Below the pieces are notes generated by a model. The model saw only the letters and a program-made list of their open reading frames with translations, did not search any database and was not told the origin of the DNA. Shown here piece after piece: positions 16,128-20,546 of a DNA stretch of 20,546 bases (position 1 is the first letter of the stretch; the number at the start of each line of letters is the position of its first letter). The stretch covers positions 1 through 20,546 of the forward strand of contig CAYYMM010000084.1 of the NCBI GenBank assembly GCA_964472395.1, read 5' to 3'. This DNA is from CALFER01 sp964472395 (GTDB lineage Bacteria; CSSED10-310; CALFER01). Position numbers and translations under genes: made by a program.

Positions 16128-17080
16128 TGCAGAATTCCACGGGAGTCAACCGCAGGCGATTGATCAAACACGCTCGTCGCTTCTTTTTATTTGTCGTTCT
16201 CCCTTACATCCTCCTTCAACTCGGTCTGAATTTCCTTCATCCGGAAGCACGGGTTATTGATCAAACATTTGAACGAATCAGAAATGAAACCGGATTAAAG
16301 ATTGAATATGATCACCTCCGGTTCACTCGCACATTTGGTATCGAATTCGAGCACCTGACGGTGACACAGACTGGTCAAGTCGGGATTGAAGTTCACGGAC
16401 AAAAAATCCAACTACCTGAGATACGGATTCTGACAGCGGACACGTTTTTTGTCCGTTCATGCTTCTCCTCTCTTTTTCGACTCAGGGCCGGTCTCTTTTT
16501 TAAAGCCAACTTTTATAGCGGATCGGCTGAGGGTGTTTTCGATACCCCTTTTTCAGGAAGAGGTGGATCTGCAATCGATGTGGCATGGCAGGATGTTGAC
16601 CTAGCTGCTCTGGCAAAAGAGCATGCCGATCTCCCGATCTCGAGTGGTCGCCTGAGTGGTGATGTGGATCTCGAAATGAATCCAGAACTGGGATATTCCG
16701 GATTCAAGGGACCTGTTCATATTGCGCTACGTGATACCACATTCAAGATGCCTCAGAAAACCGGAGACATGTTGAATTTTCATGATGTACGAGCCATTGA
16801 TGCTGATATCCGGGCAGAGCAGGATGTAATACACGTCGAGTCTGTCACGGTAAAAGGCACGAATGGAACGATGCGAATTACAGGTCTCATTCAACCGAAT
16901 CCGATTCCCGACAACACCTATCTCGATCTGAGTATCAAGATATTTGCCCACAAGACAGATGAAGAACCGAATGAGAATCAATACCTTCCCGTCACAATCA
17001 AAGGATCCGTTTCACGACCGACCGTCGAGTTTCTTGGGATATCTCTCTACAAGGACGGTGAATTGAAATCGCCTTTCTAG
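16127..17080 (+). CDS. GspN-like / AsmA-like membrane-anchored protein
   Basis: About 317 residues from ATG 16127, which overlaps the glgA-like stop by one base (TGATG). A GTG one codon earlier is possible. A basic N-terminus (NRRRLIKHARR) leads into one membrane helix (FFLFVVLPYILLQLGLNFL). The remainder is predicted periplasmic beta structure: GLKIEYDHLRFTRTFGIEF, SGRLSGDVDLEMNPELG and VSRPTVEFLGISL. This layout (a single span, a short early domain, repeated beta strands and a G-rich SGxLxGxVDL motif) matches the type II secretion GspN family of Leptospira/delta type and the wider AsmA-like group. No other gsp gene is nearby, so a role in secretion is not established. Confidence 0.65.
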   Translation: MQNSTGVNRRRLIKHARRFFLFVVLPYILLQLGLNFLHPEARVIDQTFERIRNETGLKIEYDHLRFTRTFGIEFEHLTVTQTGQVGIEVHGQKIQLPEIRILTADTFFVRSCFSSLFRLRAGLFFKANFYSGSAEGVFDTPFSGRGGSAIDVAWQDVDLAALAKEHADLPISSGRLSGDVDLEMNPELGYSGFKGPVHIALRDTTFKMPQKTGDMLNFHDVRAIDADIRAEQDVIHVESVTVKGTNGTMRITGLIQPNPIPDNTYLDLSIKIFAHKTDEEPNENQYLPVTIKGSVSRPTVEFLGISLYKDGELKSPF

Positions 17081-17098
17081 GTGTGTGCAACCGAGCAT

Positions 17099-18064
17099 CT
17101 AGATTGGGAATGCGGCGATGTTTTTTCGGATGCAATCCGAAACTTTCTGACACAAATCGAGAGCTTTCAATGCCTGTTCACCGGGAATCGGAGGGTTCGT
17201 TCGATCACGTACGGATTGAGTGAACGCGCGCAATTCCGAAACGAGTGGTTCGATCCGTTCAATCGTGAAAGGGACCGGTTGGATGGATGACATCGGATCT
17301 GAATCCGGAACTCCTTCCAATTTCCGATACCCACTGACCTGCTGATTAAGGCAATCGATTGAGAGATACAGATTGGGCTGGAACACCCGAACTTTCCGTG
17401 TTGCCTGAAGACTGATGCGACTTGTGGTGAGGTTTGCCACGCATCCAGACTTGAACTCGATCCTTGTGCTTGCGATATCGATCCGATTCGTCAGAACATT
17501 CACTCCACTTGAACGAATATCCGCGACATCAGAATTGACCCAATGCAGAATTAGATCGACATCATGGATCATAAGATCCAGGACAACATCGACGTCGGTG
17601 GCGCGTGACGGGAAAGGGCCGAGTCGATGCACTTCGATGAAACGGGGAGCACAGATCAACGAAGTGGCGGCAGCCACTGCCGGATTGAACCGTTCGCTCT
17701 GACCGACCATCAGCACAACACCTTTTTCGCGTGCACTTTCGATGAGTTTTGTTCCTTCATCAATTGTTGCCGTGATCGGTTTTTCAACCAAAACATGAAC
17801 GCCTGCATCGATGCACTGGCGTGCCACCTCGTAATGGGCGGTAGTGGGAACAGCCACAGATACCAGATCAACATCCTTCAAAAAGCTTCGGAAATCACGT
17901 TCGGCCCTGCAGTGATATTGTTGGGCGATCATCTGGGCTGCACTGTCTGAAAGATCAGAAACAGCCACGAGTTCCACGTTATCGAGCTGGTGGTAGATTC
18001 GAGCATGATGTCGACCGAGATGTCCGACTCCAATTACACCGGCGCGCAGCTTCTCAATATTCAT
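17099..18064 (-). CDS. Gfo/Idh/MocA-family oxidoreductase in the lpx operon
   Basis: A 321-residue NAD(P)-dependent sugar oxidoreductase. The Rossmann site is GVIGVGHLGRHHARIY (about 9-24). VLVEKPITAT carries the family's catalytic-site Lys, and DLMIHDVDLILHW carries the conserved HD motif. Its ATG overlaps the lpxA stop by four bases (ATGA), so it is made with LpxA and probably acts on a UDP-sugar of lipid A or other surface glycans. In some bacteria a relative (GnnA) oxidises UDP-GlcNAc at C3, working with the aminotransferase GnnB to make amide-linked lipid A. No GnnB is seen next to it here, so the GnnA role is a hypothesis. It ends 18 bases from the convergent GspN-like gene. Confidence 0.9.
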   Translation of the reverse strand: MNIEKLRAGVIGVGHLGRHHARIYHQLDNVELVAVSDLSDSAAQMIAQQYHCRAERDFRSFLKDVDLVSVAVPTTAHYEVARQCIDAGVHVLVEKPITATIDEGTKLIESAREKGVVLMVGQSERFNPAVAAATSLICAPRFIEVHRLGPFPSRATDVDVVLDLMIHDVDLILHWVNSDVADIRSSGVNVLTNRIDIASTRIEFKSGCVANLTTSRISLQATRKVRVFQPNLYLSIDCLNQQVSGYRKLEGVPDSDPMSSIQPVPFTIERIEPLVSELRAFTQSVRDRTNPPIPGEQALKALDLCQKVSDCIRKNIAAFPI

Positions 18065-18834
18065 TTCAACAGGATTCCTCTCTGAGAAGATCCGATGAAT
18101 TCAAGCATCTGATCGATCTCCGGCAAGCCCCCAAACTCACTTCTTATTTTGTCGACTGCTGTTGAGAGATTCAGTTCACTACTCAAGAGATACCGAACGG
18201 CTGTATGAATGGCATGGCGTCTCTCTTGATCAAAACCCCGGCGTCGAAGACCGATAGTGTTGATTCCATGGAGTGTTCCGCGGGATCCGGCAACCAGTCC
18301 GAATGGAATGACATCCTGGGCAACCGCTGTACCTCCTCCGATGAATGCGAACCGTCCGACATGAACAAACTGATGAATGGCGCACATGCCGCCAATGATC
18401 GCATAATCATCGATTTCGACATGCCCAGCCATATTGACGGCATTGGCCAGAATGACTTCGTTGCCGACATGACAATCATGGGCGATGTGTGCGTAGGCCA
18501 TCACCATATTTTTATTTCCCACACGAGTAATTTTGTGGCCACCGATGGTTCCTCTGTGGATCGTCGCGAATTCGCGAATGATGTTTTCATCACCAATCTC
18601 AAGTTCAGTCGGTTCATCCTGATACTTTAGGTCCTGGGGAGCAGTTCCCATCACGACATGATGACTGATCCGGTTTCGTGCACCGATTCGAGTCGGTCCT
18701 TCGATAACGGTATGATGTCCGATGCGGGTATGATCGCCGACGGTAACATTCGGGCCGATCACGGCGTAATGTCCGATTTCGACTCCTTCTCCAATAATCG
18801 CTTTGCTGTCAACAATCGCTGTAGGAGATATCAT
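18061..18834 (-). CDS. lpxA: UDP-N-acetylglucosamine O-acyltransferase LpxA
   Basis: First enzyme of lipid A synthesis; it moves a 3-hydroxyacyl chain from ACP to UDP-GlcNAc. It has 257 residues, against 262 in E. coli. The left-handed beta-helix hexapeptides are clear (TAIVDSKAIIGEGVEIGHYAVIG). The catalytic His lies in YAHIAHDCHVG (about residue 121). GGMCAIHQFVHVG and a C-terminal helical part (GLRRRGFDQERRHAI) match the family. The acyl-chain ruler position, equal to G173 of E. coli, is Gly in FIGGG, which predicts a fairly long chain. The start overlaps the lpxD stop (ATGA). fabZ, usual between lpxD and lpxA, is absent. Confidence 0.97.
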   Translation of the reverse strand: MISPTAIVDSKAIIGEGVEIGHYAVIGPNVTVGDHTRIGHHTVIEGPTRIGARNRISHHVVMGTAPQDLKYQDEPTELEIGDENIIREFATIHRGTIGGHKITRVGNKNMVMAYAHIAHDCHVGNEVILANAVNMAGHVEIDDYAIIGGMCAIHQFVHVGRFAFIGGGTAVAQDVIPFGLVAGSRGTLHGINTIGLRRRGFDQERRHAIHTAVRYLLSSELNLSTAVDKIRSEFGGLPEIDQMLEFIGSSQRGILLK

Positions 18835-19901
18835 GAATTTCCTCTTTCGTTATTAAGCCGTTCGAGTTCCTCGATACGTCGGGTCAAATCTCTGATGGAT
18901 TGATACATCTCCTGAGCCTTGCTCAGAATCCCCTGTGTCTTGAGCCACTCCTTGTGAGGCGCGGGTGGAAAACCCGAGAGAACCGTGCCGGGCTTGACTG
19001 ATTTCATTACCCCGCATCGGGCTGTAATTGTGCAATCATCCGCAATTTCGAGGTGACCGGCTATCCCAACCTGTCCGGCGACGGTCACGCGGTTTCCGAT
19101 TCGAGTACTACCGGAAACACCGGTCTGTGCCACAATAACAGTGTCCTCTCCGATCTGCACATTGTGCGCGATTTGAATCAGGTTATCGAGTTTGCTCCGT
19201 GATCCGATCACCGTTGTGCCAAGGCTGCCTCGATCGATAGTACACCCGGCACCGATTTCGACATCATCATGGATGATCACACTTCCGATCTGGGGAATCT
19301 TGACGTAATGGGCACCCTCACGGGCGAACCCAAAACCATCCGATCCGATCACTGAGTTTGCATGAATGATGACCCGATTGCCGATGGCAACTCCATGGTA
19401 GATCGAGACATTGGGGTACAGAATACACGCAAAACCGATCCGAACTCCGTCTCCAAGAACAACACCAGGATATAATGCACTACCTTTAGCGATCCGGACG
19501 CCGTTTCCGATACTGACATTGGGAGCGATGCGAACATCCTCATCAATCCAGCAATCCGATCCGATGACTGCTGAAGAGTGTATACCGGTAGGAGGGAGGA
19601 GTGGTTTGTCGAATAGTGCCAAGGCACGAGTCATCGCGAGATAAGGTTCAGGGGTTAAAAGGATGGCAAACGGTGCATCGGGAATGACTTCAGCCATGAT
19701 TACAATGCCGGCGCGCGTTTTCTCAAGGAGGTGCCGGTACTTCGGATTGGCCAGAAACGAAACATCCTCCGGTCCGGCCTGCTCAAGGGTTGCAAGTTGA
19801 CCTATCCGGGATAGTTCTTTCCCCAGGCCGGACGGAATAAACTGTGCACCGATCAGATCCGCCAACTGCCGAGGAGTCAACGTCGTGCTGGGGTCGGCCA
19901 T
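18831..19901 (-). CDS. lpxD: UDP-3-O-acylglucosamine N-acyltransferase LpxD
   Basis: Third step of lipid A synthesis; it adds the N-linked 3-hydroxyacyl chain. It has 356 residues, against 341 in E. coli. An N-terminal uridine-binding domain (LADLIGAQFIPSG, EDVSFLANPKYRHLL) is followed by a long left-handed beta-helix. The catalytic His sits in LIQIAHNVQIG near residue 245. The sequence continues through QTGVSGSTRIGNRVTVAGQVG and a helical C-terminus (IRDLTRRIEELERLNNERG) that fits the ACP-binding tail. ATG 19901 lies 10 bases after the skp stop and has only a weak ribosome binding site, so translation probably depends on the upstream gene. Confidence 0.97.
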   Translation of the reverse strand: MADPSTTLTPRQLADLIGAQFIPSGLGKELSRIGQLATLEQAGPEDVSFLANPKYRHLLEKTRAGIVIMAEVIPDAPFAILLTPEPYLAMTRALALFDKPLLPPTGIHSSAVIGSDCWIDEDVRIAPNVSIGNGVRIAKGSALYPGVVLGDGVRIGFACILYPNVSIYHGVAIGNRVIIHANSVIGSDGFGFAREGAHYVKIPQIGSVIIHDDVEIGAGCTIDRGSLGTTVIGSRSKLDNLIQIAHNVQIGEDTVIVAQTGVSGSTRIGNRVTVAGQVGIAGHLEIADDCTITARCGVMKSVKPGTVLSGFPPAPHKEWLKTQGILSKAQEMYQSIRDLTRRIEELERLNNERGNS

Positions 19902-19911
19902 GTGGGATCCG

Positions 19912-20439
19912 CTATTTGGCGGCTTTGTCGTAGATTTCGATAATCTTGTCGGTCACATCCAAGGCATCATCGCTATACAGAATCGCACTGCCCATTTTAC
20001 CGAGGATCAGCGTGAACCCTTGTTCCTTGCCATACTTCTGGATGATTTCCATTACGTCCTTATCGATCTTTTCCAGATAAGCCTTTTCCTTAGCGCCGAG
20101 GTCAGCATCGGCATCTTCGAGCATGCGTTTGAATTCTTTCTTCGCAGCAGTCAGTTCTTCTTCCTTGGCGCGTTTGGCGTCCTCCGAGAGTGTCAGATAT
20201 TGTTTACGTAACTCTTCTTCACTCTTGTCGATCGCCGCCTTCTTAGCTTCGACATCCTTCTTTTTTTCATCCTGAAGGGTCTTCAGTTTTGCATAGGCAT
20301 CCTTACCTGTTTTGGATTCTTCAATAATCCTCTGCGCATTGACAAAACCGATCTTGAGTGTATCGGCACACCGGGCGGCTGGAAGAATAACCAAGGCGGT
20401 GATGATCAAAATGCTCAGAGCCCAACCTGTTTTTTTCAT
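19912..20439 (-). CDS. skp: Skp/OmpH-family periplasmic chaperone
   Basis: A 175-residue periplasmic chaperone that holds unfolded outer-membrane proteins on the way to the Bam machine. A signal peptide (MKKTGWALSILIITALVIL, cut near ARCADT) leads to IGFVNAQRIIEESKTGKDA, the family's first strand and helix. A long, highly charged coiled coil (about 45-125, rich in Lys, Glu and Ala) makes the tentacle arms. A final strand-helix, EQGFTLILGKMG, closes the trimer body. AAGGAG (20446-20451) is 6 bases upstream of ATG 20439. Its position between bamA and lpxD is the classic order. Confidence 0.95.
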   Translation of the reverse strand: MKKTGWALSILIITALVILPAARCADTLKIGFVNAQRIIEESKTGKDAYAKLKTLQDEKKKDVEAKKAAIDKSEEELRKQYLTLSEDAKRAKEEELTAAKKEFKRMLEDADADLGAKEKAYLEKIDKDVMEIIQKYGKEQGFTLILGKMGSAILYSDDALDVTDKIIEIYDKAAK

Positions 20440-20471
20440 GCTTGTCTCCTTGAATAGTCCATGATGCGTTC

Positions 20472-20546
20472 CTATAGAACGGTTCCCATAGTGAATTGAA
20501 AGTCATTTCGATCCTCGTCTTTGTATGGATCGAGATTGTAACCCCA
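20472..20546 (-). CDS. bamA: Outer-membrane assembly protein BamA, 3' end only
   Basis: The minus strand from the window edge reads in frame WGYNLDPYKDEDRND, then FQFTMGTVL and TAG. This matches the last two strands of the BamA barrel: the WGYNLDP-type strand, a charged turn and the final beta-signal, here ending in Leu rather than Phe. Only 24 codons are inside the window. The next gene downstream, 32 bases on, is skp, as in most Gram-negative genomes, which supports the call. The rest of the gene lies past 20546. Confidence 0.8.
   Translation of the reverse strand, partial: WGYNLDPYKDEDRNDFQFTMGTVL

Noticed and set aside
17081..17098. Terminator between the GspN-like gene and the oxidoreductase gene
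   Set aside because: The 18-base gap has no hairpin or T-run.
1..20546. CRISPR arrays, insertion sequences, prophage or integrase genes, rRNA
   Set aside because: No regularly spaced direct repeats, transposase or integrase motifs, or rRNA-like sequence were seen; the tRNA has no adjacent integrase.

Overview
This window comes from a Gram-negative, LPS-making bacterium. The evidence is the lpxD and lpxA genes, the skp and bamA outer-membrane assembly genes, a Tat export pair, lipoproteins and an Omp85-type barrel. Base composition is moderate, with about half G+C by eye. The myxobacterial-style Ser/Thr kinase, the abundant PEGA and TPR proteins and the GspN-like protein suggest a deltaproteobacterial-type lineage or a poorly characterised candidate phylum. 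No species can be named from the sequence alone. Coding density is very high: the largest gaps are about 115 bases (10457-10570 and 14545-14660), and no stretch over 300 bases lacks a gene.

Layout. (1) Bases 1-6199, plus strand: a tightly packed three-gene set made of a membrane Ser/Thr kinase with PEGA repeats (5' end outside the window), an exported TPR/beta-propeller protein, and an exported PEGA/PDZ protein. (2) 6200-6283, minus: tRNA-Leu(CAG), abutting the stop codon of the PEGA/PDZ gene. (3) 6319-8478, plus: RNase R. Its 3' end overlaps the convergent tatC by 81 bases. (4) 8398-9439, minus: tatA-tatC. (5) 9503-10456, plus: a radical SAM protein. (6) 10571-14544, minus: a TPR lipoprotein, a second lipoprotein, and a large peptidase/TolB-propeller/Omp85-barrel protein. 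(7) 14661-17080, plus: a divergent glycogen-synthase-like GT5 glycosyltransferase with a good sigma-70-type promoter, coupled to a GspN-like protein. (8) 17099-20546, minus: the end of bamA, then skp, lpxD, lpxA and a Gfo/Idh/MocA oxidoreductase.

How it fits together. Most of the window concerns building and sensing the cell envelope. Genes 20546 to 17099 form the familiar bamA-skp-lpx block, but fabZ is missing between lpxD and lpxA and an oxidoreductase follows lpxA. The kinase operon looks like an envelope signalling unit: a cytoplasmic kinase, one membrane span, and periplasmic PEGA domains, with two exported partners. The 10571-14544 operon looks like an outer-membrane unit: two lipoproteins plus a barrel protein carrying a metallopeptidase and a propeller. 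These two operons are the best candidates for undescribed systems. Several start codons were moved from the longest possible reading frame because a clear Shine-Dalgarno sequence, a lipobox or family alignment favours a downstream start.
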